64,000 nt of DNA from Arenicellales bacterium. GTDB lineage: Bacteria > Pseudomonadota > Gammaproteobacteria > Arenicellales > JAHEKD01. A program made the translations under genes and the position numbers. The notes under the pieces are model-generated. The model had not been told where the DNA came from. It searched no databases and saw nothing but the letters and a program-made list of their open reading frames with translations. The stretch spans positions 276,609-340,608 of the forward strand of contig JANQSD010000001.1 in the NCBI GenBank assembly GCA_028284225.1. The letters run 5' to 3'. This document shows, in pieces, positions 51,053 to 59,770 of the stretch (within the stretch, counting starts at the first letter, position 1; the number at the start of each line of letters is the position of its first letter).

Positions 51053-52240
51053 ATGAATATAATTAATAAAAATATTAAGTTGCTTTATCTAATGGAGTTT
51101 TTTGCGGGTCTAGCTAGAGGCTCTTATCTTGGATGTATTGGATGGACGGCTTTGGTTATTAGTAATAGTGTAGCAACTGTTGGGCATATTTTTATTGTGC
51201 AAAGTATTACCGTCATGCTTATTGGACCTGTTGTTGGAATCTGGATTGATAGATATCAACATAAAAGCTCAATTCTAATAGCGCAAACTATTATCGTTGC
51301 TGCAATGCTATGGGTAGCCATACTATTGTTTTATGCGCCCGTTTTTCAAATGCGATGGTTATTTATTGCAGTTTCTATAATTAGTTTAGCACGTGTTATG
51401 TATAGAGGAACTTTTGATTGTGTTATTAAAACACATGTTTTCGGAGAGAATTTACTTTCTATAATTGCAAGGAGTAATTCAATACATCTGATATCTACAG
51501 CAATGGGTATGGCTGGTATAGGATTAATAATCCGGGCTTTTGGAGTAGGTAGTGCGTTTGCTTTTTCCGCTTTGGCTTCAACTACTGTATTATTAATTTC
51601 CTTATTTCTCGAAAAGAGCACATCTAAATCTAATGCAAAAGGATTAAAAGGCTACTTGAGTGATTTTAAAAACGGACTCATCATTTTTCAGTCAAACGCT
51701 GAGGTTAGGCTACTTGCGATTTTATCTGCCATAACTCTACCAATAGGACAACTTACTAATGCAATTCTATCTTCATTCATACGCGATGATTTAGGTGGAG
51801 ATAGTGTTACATTTGGTATAGTTGATGCGGGCTGGGCGATTGGGGGGATGCTTGCCGCAGCGTTACTAAGTAAGAAAATTAAAAAATTTAATTATAAGTA
51901 TAGCGAATATGTTGTTGCAATTTTTGCTGGGATTTCCACTCTGTTATTTTCATTTAGTACTTCCACCAGTACCCTTGTTATTGTTCATGGACTTATGGGG
52001 TTTTTTATATGGACTTGCCGAATTCTTATCGCAGAAAAAGTTATACGTCAATGTAATCATGAATCTATAGGCAGAGTAAGGGTTTATATAGAGTCTATAG
52101 TTGGAATGTCAGCAATGGTTATGTGTTTTTCTCCATCGGTAATTGCGTTTGAGGCTACGGCTGTTTATTTCAGATGGTGGGGTGGGTTTTTAATACTGGT
52201 TACTATAATATTATTATGTAAAAAAAGAAAAATGTTCTAG
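51053..52240 (+). CDS. MFS exporter in the phosphonate cluster
   Basis: A 395-residue protein with 11-12 predicted membrane helices. The helix 2-3 loop reads GIWIDRYQHKSSI, an MFS-3/enterobactin exporter-like pattern. It sits between the LicD-like gene and the phosphonate genes on the same strand, now interrupted by an IS3 element. It may export the phosphonate or a precursor. AT-rich, with AT-rich codon use like the cluster. Confidence 0.75.
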   Translation: MNIINKNIKLLYLMEFFAGLARGSYLGCIGWTALVISNSVATVGHIFIVQSITVMLIGPVVGIWIDRYQHKSSILIAQTIIVAAMLWVAILLFYAPVFQMRWLFIAVSIISLARVMYRGTFDCVIKTHVFGENLLSIIARSNSIHLISTAMGMAGIGLIIRAFGVGSAFAFSALASTTVLLISLFLEKSTSKSNAKGLKGYLSDFKNGLIIFQSNAEVRLLAILSAITLPIGQLTNAILSSFIRDDLGGDSVTFGIVDAGWAIGGMLAAALLSKKIKKFNYKYSEYVVAIFAGISTLLFSFSTSTSTLVIVHGLMGFFIWTCRILIAEKVIRQCNHESIGRVRVYIESIVGMSAMVMCFSPSVIAFEATAVYFRWWGGFLILVTIILLCKKRKMF

Positions 52241-52357
52241 ATTTACTAATACGACTGACATTTAAGCAAGGTGGTCGAGCCTGTCCATGTAATCCCCCAC
52301 AAATTAATAGGATTTAGAAGTAGGAAATTAACTAAACTATGTTTTTAGGAATTTTCT

Positions 52358-52624
52358 ATGAAGAAGTCGAGATTTAGCGAGGAGGAGATATTGTTTATTC
52401 TTAAACAGAACGAATCGGGGATATCGGTCAGTGATTTGTGCCGTGAGCATGGTATGAGCCAGGCCGCCTTTTATCAATGGCGCAGCAAATACGGCGGTAT
52501 GGATGCATCGTTGATAAAACGTCTTAAAGCCCTTGAGGACGAAAATCGGCGATTAAAGAAGATGTATGCCGAGGAACGAATAAAAGCTGAGATACGTAAG
52601 AAAGCCTTAGAGGGAAAGTTGTAA
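52358..52624 (+). CDS. IS3-family transposase OrfA
   Basis: An 88-residue helix-turn-helix protein with VSDLCREHGMSQAAFYQWRSKYGG and a leucine-zipper-like C-terminal LKALEDENRRLKKMYAE. This is the usual OrfA of the IS3 family. The frame is intact. Confidence 0.92.
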   Translation: MKKSRFSEEEILFILKQNESGISVSDLCREHGMSQAAFYQWRSKYGGMDASLIKRLKALEDENRRLKKMYAEERIKAEIRKKALEGKL

Positions 52625-52642
52625 GGCCATCTCAGCGCAAAG

Positions 52643-53469
52643 ATGATGGCCATTGCGGCAGTGAATAAATACGCGATCAGCATTCGGTTAGCCTGTGTTT
52701 GTTTGGGCATCAGTGAGACCTGTTACCGTTATCAATCCAAGTGTAATGATGAGAATGAGCGAATAGCCGATTGGTTGCTGCGTTTAACGCAAACGCATAA
52801 GCGTTGGGGATTTGGATTATGCTTTGATTTTCTGCATAACATGAAAGGTTATATGGTTGGAATCATAAACGTGTTTATCGAATTTACCGGGAATTGGAGT
52901 TAAATATACGGATCAAGCCGAAACGTCGTATTAAACGAGATAAGCCAGATGCCTTGAGTGTGCCGGATGTGATCAATCAGGTCTGGTCGATGGATTTCAT
53001 GGGTGATGCCTTAACCGATGGACGGACATTGCGAATCATAAACATCATTGATGATTACAATCGTGAGGCCTTAGCGATTGATGTTGATGTGTCTATTCCC
53101 AGTACCCGGGTTATTCGAGTATTAAATCAGGTGATTGAATGGCGTGGTAAACCCAAGATGATTCGAGTAGATAATGGCCCGGAAAATATCAGTGCCAAAG
53201 TTATTCACTGGGCCAATCAACAACAGATTACGCTGGTATATACTCAGCCAGGTAACCCGACCCAAGATGCGTACATTGAACGATTTAATCGAACGGTAAG
53301 ACAAGAATGGTTAGATTTACATTATTTTGAAAGTGTGGAACAGGCTCAGTTATTGGCAACACAATGGTTGTGGACGTACAATAACGATCGGCCCCATTCA
53401 GCCATTGGACGAATACCGCCCAGACAATTACTGAGTAACAATTTGAATTCTATTTCTAAAAACCGTTAA
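52643..53469 (+). pseudogene. IS3-family transposase OrfB, split by a 2-nt insertion
   Basis: The first part (52643-52848) is intact through FDFLHNMKGY. At about 52850 the sequence reads GGTTATATGG where GGTTATGG is expected; the two extra bases shift the frame. Without them the protein would read GYGWNHKRVYRIYRELELN and continue into the rve integrase domain (QVWSMDFMGDAL, VDNGPENIS, IERFNRTVRQEW). The DDE residues are all present after the break. Confidence 0.88.
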
Positions 53470-53689
53470 TAATGGGGGGATTACAGTACCAGATACCGAC
53501 CCTCCCAATTCACTTTATAAAAAACGAAAAAAAACTGGTAATAATGTAAAAAAAAGAATATATTACAAATAATTAATAATTATTAAATGTAAATTATCAT
53601 CGTTGCGTCATCAAATTAAATGCCGCAAGAGATTATAAAAATTTTATACAAATGCCTGATGGTATTTGCTGCCAAATGGAGAAATATAA

Positions 53690-54994
53690 GTGAAAAAAAC
53701 AGTATATGTAGGAATGGTTGGTGATATGCTGCATGCAGGCCATATTAATATTATTAAAACTGCAAAACAACTAGGAAAAGTCGTTGTAGGTGTGTTAACC
53801 GATGGGGCCGTTGTTGAATATAAACGATTACCATTTCTTGATTTTGAAGAAAGAGTTAATGTTGTAAAGAATATAATGGGTGTTTCTGAGGTTGTACCCC
53901 AAAATACACTTAGTTACTCTGAAAATCTTAGAAAATATCGACCAGATTATGTAGTGCATGGGGACGATTGGAAGTATGGTGATCAGGTATCACGCACTAG
54001 GTCAGAGACTATAGAGGTGCTTGCAGAATGGGGAGGAGAGCTAGTTGAGGTGCCGTATACAAAAGGTATTTCGTCTACACTTTTACACAAACAAAATGAA
54101 AAAGAGGGGATAATATCTCGAAGTAGGCAAGGGCGATTAAGAAGGCTTTTATCTGCTAAAAAAACAATAAGAGTAATTGAAGCACATAGTGCTCTCTCAG
54201 CCAAGCTGGTCAGTAATGCTAAGTGTGAAAAACGCGGTATAACATTTGATGCGTTATGGCAAAGCAGTTTGACTGACTCTGCAATGAGGGGTAAACCTGA
54301 TAGTGAAGTAGTAGGAAAAGAAGCTCGTGTCAGGACAATAGATGAGATTTTTGATTGTACTTCGATGCCCTTAATCTATGATGGTGATACTGGAGGTACA
54401 GTAGACCATCTTTTTGAGCTAACAAAAACTCTGGACAAAATAGGTGTGTCTGCATTATGCATAGAAGACAAAGTGGGTGCAAAAAGAAACTCTTTATATG
54501 GAATCAATGTAAAGCAACAGCAAGCAACGATCGATGAGTTTGTAGAAAAAATAACAGCATTTAAGAATGCTAGAAAAAATAGTGAGCTAATGCTGGTATC
54601 TAGGATTGAGAGTTTCATCCTTAACCAAGGATTAAAAGATGCGTTACAACGTGCATGCTCATATGTAGAAGCGGGTACGGATGCTATTTTAATTCATAGT
54701 ATATCTAATGAACCTGATGAGGTTTTTCAGTTTTCGAAAGAATTTAGAAAAGAATGGTCCAATATTCCAATATTTGTTGTTCCGACCAAATATTGGAATA
54801 CAACAGTATCTCAGTTTTCAGATAATGAAATAAATGCTGTTATTTATGCAAATCAAATTCTTCGATCAATTATAAAACCTATTAAAATTGTATCAGAGAG
54901 AATTCTTACTATGGATTTATGTCATGAAGTTGAATTGTCAAATTCCCTAGCTTCAACATCAGAAATTCTAAAAGACATTCCAGAATATATTTAA
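53690..54994 (+). CDS. pepM: PEP phosphomutase fused to an N-terminal cytidylyltransferase-like domain
   Basis: A 434-residue fusion. Residues 1 to about 135 form a nucleotidyltransferase of the glycerol-3-phosphate cytidylyltransferase type: GDMLHAGHINIIKTAK has the H15-A-G-H18 motif. Residues about 150-434 are PEP phosphomutase, which makes phosphonopyruvate, the first step of nearly all phosphonate synthesis. The diagnostic motif is E259-D-K-V-G-A-K-R-N267-S (EDKx5NS). DGDTGG also matches. The fusion implies that the final phosphonate is activated by CTP and handed to a transferase. Start ATG or GTG context AAATATAAGTG; GTG 53690. Confidence 0.92.
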   Translation: MKKTVYVGMVGDMLHAGHINIIKTAKQLGKVVVGVLTDGAVVEYKRLPFLDFEERVNVVKNIMGVSEVVPQNTLSYSENLRKYRPDYVVHGDDWKYGDQVSRTRSETIEVLAEWGGELVEVPYTKGISSTLLHKQNEKEGIISRSRQGRLRRLLSAKKTIRVIEAHSALSAKLVSNAKCEKRGITFDALWQSSLTDSAMRGKPDSEVVGKEARVRTIDEIFDCTSMPLIYDGDTGGTVDHLFELTKTLDKIGVSALCIEDKVGAKRNSLYGINVKQQQATIDEFVEKITAFKNARKNSELMLVSRIESFILNQGLKDALQRACSYVEAGTDAILIHSISNEPDEVFQFSKEFRKEWSNIPIFVVPTKYWNTTVSQFSDNEINAVIYANQILRSIIKPIKIVSERILTMDLCHEVELSNSLASTSEILKDIPEYI

Positions 54995-55002
54995 AGAATG
55001 CT

Positions 55003-56127
55003 ATGTCCATCCTAAGTGCGCTCAAAGAATCGGGTGTGGAGTTTATATCGGGAGTTCCTGACTCCACTCTCAAAGATCTACTTATAGAAATCTCACAGAC
55101 AACGGGTATGCAACATCAAGCTGCAGCCTGTGAAGGAAGTGCTGTCTCAATTGCTGCTGGGTACTCGTTGATAACGAATAATTACTCTTGTGTATATATG
55201 CAAAATTCAGGACTTACAAATGCATTAAGTCCATTCTTAAGTATGACAGCTAATCGAATTTTTAACATTCCATTAATATTTGTTATAGGTTGGCGTGGTG
55301 AACCCGGTACTGTCGATGAGCCACAACATTGTATGGTCGGAGAAATAACACTTCAAATTCTAAGTTGGATGAATATTAAGCCATTGCTATATACTAAAAG
55401 CACTTTAGATATTGAAGTAAAAAGTTATCTAAATAAAAAAATGAGTGCGGGAACTAATATGGCAATATTAGTAAAAAAAGGCACGCTTAATACGAAAATA
55501 AAAAACCAAACAGAAATACAACAAAAAGGCGGCATAACTGCAAAGGAAATACCTCGGAAACAGTCGTTATTGACAATACTAAATTCCATTCCAAAAGGTA
55601 GCTTAGTATTTACAGGTATAGGGTATACGAGTAGAGAAATTATGAAACTAAAAGAAGAGGGAATTGGATCTGATATACGCCCTTTTCCTTGTATTGGAGG
55701 AATGGGGTTTTCTTCTCATTTTGCAATTGGTTCGTCAATTGGAAACAAGGAAAAGAAAGTATATTGTATTGATGGGGATGGTTCATTTTTAATGCAAGGA
55801 ATGGGGAATACAGTAGTTTCGAATATTTCTGTAAATTTGGTTCATATTGTACTGAATAACCGAGTACATAATTCAGTTGGTGGTTTTCCTACTTGTTCAC
55901 CAAATTTATGTTTGTCCCAGATTGCTAAATCACTAAGATACACTAAGTCGGTTACTGTATCTGAATTAAACGAGCTTGAAATCGTTTTGTTAGAAGCAGC
56001 TCAAACGAAGGGGTCATATTTTATAGAAATCCTGTGCGGAACACAAATAATGGATGATCTTCCTAGACCCAAAGAATCACTGTCAATAATAAAAGAAAAA
56101 TTTATATCGAGCAGTGAATTATGTTAG
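55003..56127 (+). CDS. ppd: Phosphonopyruvate decarboxylase
   Basis: A 374-residue ThDP enzyme that converts phosphonopyruvate to phosphonoacetaldehyde, pulling the unfavourable mutase reaction forward. The pyrimidine-binding part shows FISGVPDSTLKDLL and the catalytic Glu in AACEGSAVSIAAGY. The C-terminal part has the ThDP motif DGDGSFLMQGMGN and VLNNRVHNSVGG. Starts eight bases after pepM and overlaps the next gene by seven bases, so one operon. Confidence 0.93.
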   Translation: MSILSALKESGVEFISGVPDSTLKDLLIEISQTTGMQHQAAACEGSAVSIAAGYSLITNNYSCVYMQNSGLTNALSPFLSMTANRIFNIPLIFVIGWRGEPGTVDEPQHCMVGEITLQILSWMNIKPLLYTKSTLDIEVKSYLNKKMSAGTNMAILVKKGTLNTKIKNQTEIQQKGGITAKEIPRKQSLLTILNSIPKGSLVFTGIGYTSREIMKLKEEGIGSDIRPFPCIGGMGFSSHFAIGSSIGNKEKKVYCIDGDGSFLMQGMGNTVVSNISVNLVHIVLNNRVHNSVGGFPTCSPNLCLSQIAKSLRYTKSVTVSELNELEIVLLEAAQTKGSYFIEILCGTQIMDDLPRPKESLSIIKEKFISSSELC

Positions 56128-57239
56128 TGCAAATATATGGTGGTAAGAAATTGTGGAGCAAAGATTTGGTTAAACGGGATCTTTGCACGGCTATTGTAGT
56201 TGGTGGCCGTTCTTCAACAATGATTCCGATATCGAAATATATAGATGAACTAAAGTGTGAACTTAAGGATTACACTATCATTTCGGTGAAAGATAGTTTG
56301 CCTCAGATTAATTGCCTGCCGGAAAAAATGCAATATCAGCAAGTTATCTGTATAGGGGGAGGTAAGGTAATTGATATAGGGAAAACAATTTCATTAGGAT
56401 TGTCTAAGAAAATCATTGAGTCGATGTTGTTAGGACAAATCATTGCTAAATATCGTAGAATATCTCGATTAATTTGTGTGCCGACAACTGCTGGTTCAGG
56501 CAGTGAAGCAACACATTTTGCCGTGTGCTATTTAAATGGTAAGAAATATTCTATATCAGATCAAAGTATTCTTCCTGATATTAGTATCCTTGATCCATCT
56601 TTATTAGAATCCCAATCAGAGAATATGCTGAAAGTAACGGCACTAGATGCTGTATGTCAATGTATAGAAAGCATGTTCTCAAAAAATGCAAATATAGAAT
56701 CAACGTCTTATGCAAAATGTGGGCTTGAGCTTGGTTTGAATGCCATAAATAGCATGTTGTTTAGTGCGCCAAAAACTCAGGAATTAAATCTTCTCCAAAC
56801 CAGTGCTAACTTTTCAGGCAAAGCAATAAATATAACGAAAACAAATCTCCCTCATGCTTTATCCTATTATTTGACTAGTCAATTTAATGTAAGTCATGGT
56901 TTATCTGTTTCATTATTTATGGAGGTATATTTACGCACTTTAAATAAAAAAGTTCGTGAATTAAGTAAAGAACAAAGAAAAAACTTCGAATTCCTCTGTC
57001 ATAAATTATGTGGCTCGGAATATTACATTCATGATACTTGGAGTTCATTGCTTTATAAACTCTCATTACCAAAAAGCATAATGGACCTAGATAGAAAGAT
57101 AGATAGAAAAGGTTTGTTGAATTCGGTAAATATCGAACGATTAAGTAACTTCAGTATTCAAATAGATTTAAGCAACTTTATAGACGAAGTATTCAATGTT
57201 ACTGAACCTGAATTTGAGAAACTAATTTGTAATTACTAA
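56121..57239 (+). CDS. Iron-containing alcohol dehydrogenase, probable phosphonoacetaldehyde reductase
   Basis: A 372-residue member of the Fe-ADH family. ICIGGGKVIDIGKTI is the nucleotide-binding part, VPTTAGSGSEAT is typical, and metal ligands include the His residues in NLPHALSYYLTSQFNVSHG. Beside pepM and ppd it should reduce phosphonoacetaldehyde to 2-hydroxyethylphosphonate, as PhpC does in phosphinothricin synthesis. Substrate inferred from context. Confidence 0.82.
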   Translation: MLVQIYGGKKLWSKDLVKRDLCTAIVVGGRSSTMIPISKYIDELKCELKDYTIISVKDSLPQINCLPEKMQYQQVICIGGGKVIDIGKTISLGLSKKIIESMLLGQIIAKYRRISRLICVPTTAGSGSEATHFAVCYLNGKKYSISDQSILPDISILDPSLLESQSENMLKVTALDAVCQCIESMFSKNANIESTSYAKCGLELGLNAINSMLFSAPKTQELNLLQTSANFSGKAINITKTNLPHALSYYLTSQFNVSHGLSVSLFMEVYLRTLNKKVRELSKEQRKNFEFLCHKLCGSEYYIHDTWSSLLYKLSLPKSIMDLDRKIDRKGLLNSVNIERLSNFSIQIDLSNFIDEVFNVTEPEFEKLICNY

Positions 57240-57252
57240 TGTGGTGTAAAAG

Positions 57253-58017
57253 ATGAGAAATGATCATAAAAAGGCTATTGAATTGTGTAAAAAAAAAGGG
57301 CACTCAATAATTCATGGATTTTGTGATGAAGCTGAAGTGGTTAAGCTTAGAAACGAAGTTGAACTTATCCAGAATAATTGGGATGAATATAAGTCAGTTA
57401 TGCATTTCATTGAAGAAAAACCATCTGGAGAAAAAAATCTTATCAGAGCAGAAAGAATATGGGAATCTATACCTTCTCTATGTGAAGGAGACGTGGGCAA
57501 GCGACTTTTCAATATCGCAAGAGGATATATAGGCGAAGAAGCAGTGCTATTCAAAGATAAGGTGAATATCCGCCTCGCAGGGAGCAAAGGATTTGCACCA
57601 CATCAGGATTCTGCCTCGGATTGGTATTCGTATGGAAATAATTTTCTTTCAATCGGTATATTTTTGAATCAGTCTACACCATACAAGGGTGGCTTTGAGG
57701 TGGTTGATAATAAACATCTTATTGGTCCAATTGATAACATAGAAGGACGAATAGAGTTAGAAGAATTTAGAAAGTTAGAGCCATATGGTATTTCAGCAGA
57801 AGCTGGAGATGTTATTTTGTTAGATGGTGATGCTCCTCATAGGACATTAGATAATAATTCTAAAGAAGATACATCACATCTAATCTTGTCATATTTTAAT
57901 GCGGAAAAATGTTCTGCCAGGGAAGATTATTATTCTAAAAAGACCATTGACTTTGATGGTGATACACATCGAAATATATATATATTTAGGTCTGTACATC
58001 TGGACTTAAATAATTGA
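57253..58017 (+). CDS. PhyH-type Fe(II)/2-oxoglutarate dioxygenase
   Basis: A 254-residue protein with the phytanoyl-CoA dioxygenase fold. Iron ligands are visible as H-Q-D in FAPHQDSASDW and a distal His in DAPHRTLDNN, with an Arg/Ser nearby for 2-oxoglutarate. It probably hydroxylates the phosphonate carbon chain, like PhnY acting on 2-aminoethylphosphonate, or another intermediate of this cluster. The exact substrate is not deducible. Confidence 0.8.
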   Translation: MRNDHKKAIELCKKKGHSIIHGFCDEAEVVKLRNEVELIQNNWDEYKSVMHFIEEKPSGEKNLIRAERIWESIPSLCEGDVGKRLFNIARGYIGEEAVLFKDKVNIRLAGSKGFAPHQDSASDWYSYGNNFLSIGIFLNQSTPYKGGFEVVDNKHLIGPIDNIEGRIELEEFRKLEPYGISAEAGDVILLDGDAPHRTLDNNSKEDTSHLILSYFNAEKCSAREDYYSKKTIDFDGDTHRNIYIFRSVHLDLNN

Positions 58018-58019
58018 AT

Positions 58020-58172
58020 ATGAAATTTTCTTTTTGTTTATATAACATAAGATTTTTTCCTATGGGTTTAGAGTTGATTCAAAGCGAAATAGATGAAGAA
58101 AGAGTACTAGGAACTTTTAGTTTAAATGATCATATTGATATGGATATTAAAAATGAGCACATAGCATGGTGA
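58020..58172 (+). CDS. 50-residue hypothetical ORF between dioxygenase and phnW
   Basis: A short frame starting MKFSFCLYNIRFFPMG and ending ENEHIAW-like (KNEHIAW), two bases after the dioxygenase stop. It is acidic and rich in Asp, Glu and Ile. No family is recognised. It could be a small protein or the remnant of a longer gene. Start codon lacks a good ribosome site apart from coupling with the gene before. Confidence 0.4.
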   Translation: MKFSFCLYNIRFFPMGLELIQSEIDEERVLGTFSLNDHIDMDIKNEHIAW

Positions 58173-58206
58173 TTGTTAAATTTTAATATAAACAAGGAAT
58201 AATTAA

Positions 58207-59334
58207 ATGACTAAATCATTGACTCCGCATAAAGATAAAACCTTATTTACCCCAGGTCCTTTAACAACTAGTTCTTCCGTAAAAGAAGCTATGTTAACTG
58301 ATTGTTCCTCACGAGGAGTTTTTTTTATCGACTTGATCAAAAATATACGTCAGGAACTACTCTCACTTAGTGATGTGCAATCATCGAATTATACGGCCAT
58401 TTTAATGCAAGGCAGTGGGACATTTGGACTTGAATCGGTTATTACATCAACGATTGCAGAGGAAGGACATCTGTTAATAATCATAAATGGAGTCTATGGT
58501 AGAAGAGCACACAAAATTGCCCAAACTTTGAAAATAGAAAATTCTGTTTTAGAATATAATGATGATCAAGTCCCCGATCTAGAGCAAATAGAGTATATTC
58601 TAAAAGAAACGCCAGAAATTACTGATGTTATGGTCGTTCACTCTGAGACGACCGCAGGGATACTCAATCCAGTTAACAAGATCGGGAAGCTGGTTAATAA
58701 GTATCAAAAAAACTTTATCGTTGATGCTGTCAGTAGCTTCGGTGCAGTTCCAATTGATATTGAAAATTGGCATATTGATTTTTTGGTGTCTTCCTCAAAT
58801 AAATGTATTGAGGGTGTTCCAGGGTTTTCATTTGTCATAGCTAAAAAAGAAGCCCTTGAAAAAACTGCTGGAAGATCTCGTAGTTTAAGTTTGGATCTTT
58901 ATTCACAGTGGAAGGGGTTAGAAGATAACGGTCAATTTAGGTTCACACCGCCAACTCATACACTAATTGCGTTTAACCAAGCTCTTAAAGAATTAAATCA
59001 AGAAGGAGGTATAGAACAACGAATGAAGCGTTACCAAAACAATTCTAAGATCCTTATTGCTGCAATGAAAAGGCTTGGTTTCAAGCCTGTTCTTCCTTCA
59101 GAAACTCAAGGTTGGATTATCACTTCTTTCTACTATCCAGACGATCCTAATTTTGATTTTGATATTCTCTATCAGAAACTCAGTGAGCTCGACTTTATTA
59201 TATATCCTGGAAGCATGAGTAACTTACAATGTTTTCGAATTGGAAGTATTGGACGAATTTTCGAACAAGACATTGTTAAATTAGTTTGGGCTATTGAGCA
59301 TAGTTGTCAGGAGATGGGGTTAGACTTATCGTAA
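58207..59334 (+). CDS. phnW: 2-Aminoethylphosphonate:pyruvate aminotransferase
   Basis: A 375-residue class V PLP aminotransferase. FTPGPLTTSSSVKEAMLTDC, MQGSGTFGLESVI and the PLP-lysine site SSSNK199CIEGVPGFSFVI match PhnW. In synthesis it would run in reverse, converting phosphonoacetaldehyde to 2-aminoethylphosphonate. An AAGGAATAATTAA ribosome region precedes the ATG. It competes with the reductase at 56121 for the same aldehyde, so the cluster can make two head groups or one intermediate. Confidence 0.93.
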   Translation: MTKSLTPHKDKTLFTPGPLTTSSSVKEAMLTDCSSRGVFFIDLIKNIRQELLSLSDVQSSNYTAILMQGSGTFGLESVITSTIAEEGHLLIIINGVYGRRAHKIAQTLKIENSVLEYNDDQVPDLEQIEYILKETPEITDVMVVHSETTAGILNPVNKIGKLVNKYQKNFIVDAVSSFGAVPIDIENWHIDFLVSSSNKCIEGVPGFSFVIAKKEALEKTAGRSRSLSLDLYSQWKGLEDNGQFRFTPPTHTLIAFNQALKELNQEGGIEQRMKRYQNNSKILIAAMKRLGFKPVLPSETQGWIITSFYYPDDPNFDFDILYQKLSELDFIIYPGSMSNLQCFRIGSIGRIFEQDIVKLVWAIEHSCQEMGLDLS

Positions 59335-59584
59335 GTATATGTCTTCAAAGGATTCTATGATGACCAATTATTCAACATAATAACGGAAAATGATTCAGAC
59401 ATGGACTCATTGTAGAGATGTCCAATGTTTTTAGGCTGATTACGAATGCAGTTGTTTTTGGTTAAAACAACTTGATTTGAAATTTCCTGTAAAGCAAAAA
59501 GTTCTAGAATTTTCTAGACACGCTTCTCGTAGATTATGATTACTAGCATATCAAATATTAATAGGTAATTTAGCGATTTCAGTT
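59335..59584. other. Spacer between phnW and the IS66 element
   Basis: No intact gene. The frame at about 59440-59530 reads ADYECSCFWLKQLDLKFPVK and later stops; it could be decayed coding sequence. The last eight bases (TTTCAGTT, 59577-59584) are the left copy of the IS66 target duplication. Confidence 0.4.
59577..59584. repeat. 8-bp target-site duplication, left copy
   Basis: TTTCAGTT is repeated exactly at 63974-63981, just outside the GTAAGCG ends of the element. IS66-family insertions duplicate 8 bp. Confidence 0.88.
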
Positions 59585-59770
59585 GTAAGCGGTTAGTTAA
59601 GACCGTCCTTAAATTAGCGCTTAGTTAGACCTATTAGTAAATATACGAACAAACGTAACCAACCGCTATATTAGATGCGTTAATAATCAAGCAGTTAATT
59701 TGCAAACTCTTGGCCTGCTTAGCAATGACACCTTTATTTCAAACTGAGTATTACTCGAATGAAAATTTAA

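Larger units (their letters stand above)
52288..53485 (+). mobile_element. IS3-family insertion sequence, inactive
   Basis: Terminal inverted repeats start TGTAATCCCCC at both ends (52288-52298 and, on the other strand, 53485 inward with TGTAATCCCCCC). Length is 1198 bp. The flanking bases (gtcca / gtacc) show no exact target duplication. Contains orfA and a frameshifted orfB. It splits the phosphonate cluster between the MFS gene and the PEP phosphomutase gene without breaking either. Confidence 0.9.

Noticed and set aside
53486..53489. Target duplication of the IS3 element
   Set aside because: Flanks gtcca and gtacc differ, so no exact duplication can be claimed.
59585..59640. Possible integron attC site
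   Set aside because: GTTAGAC resembles an R'' site, but no matching R' (RYYYAAC) or integrase is present, and the sequence is fully explained as an IS66 end.
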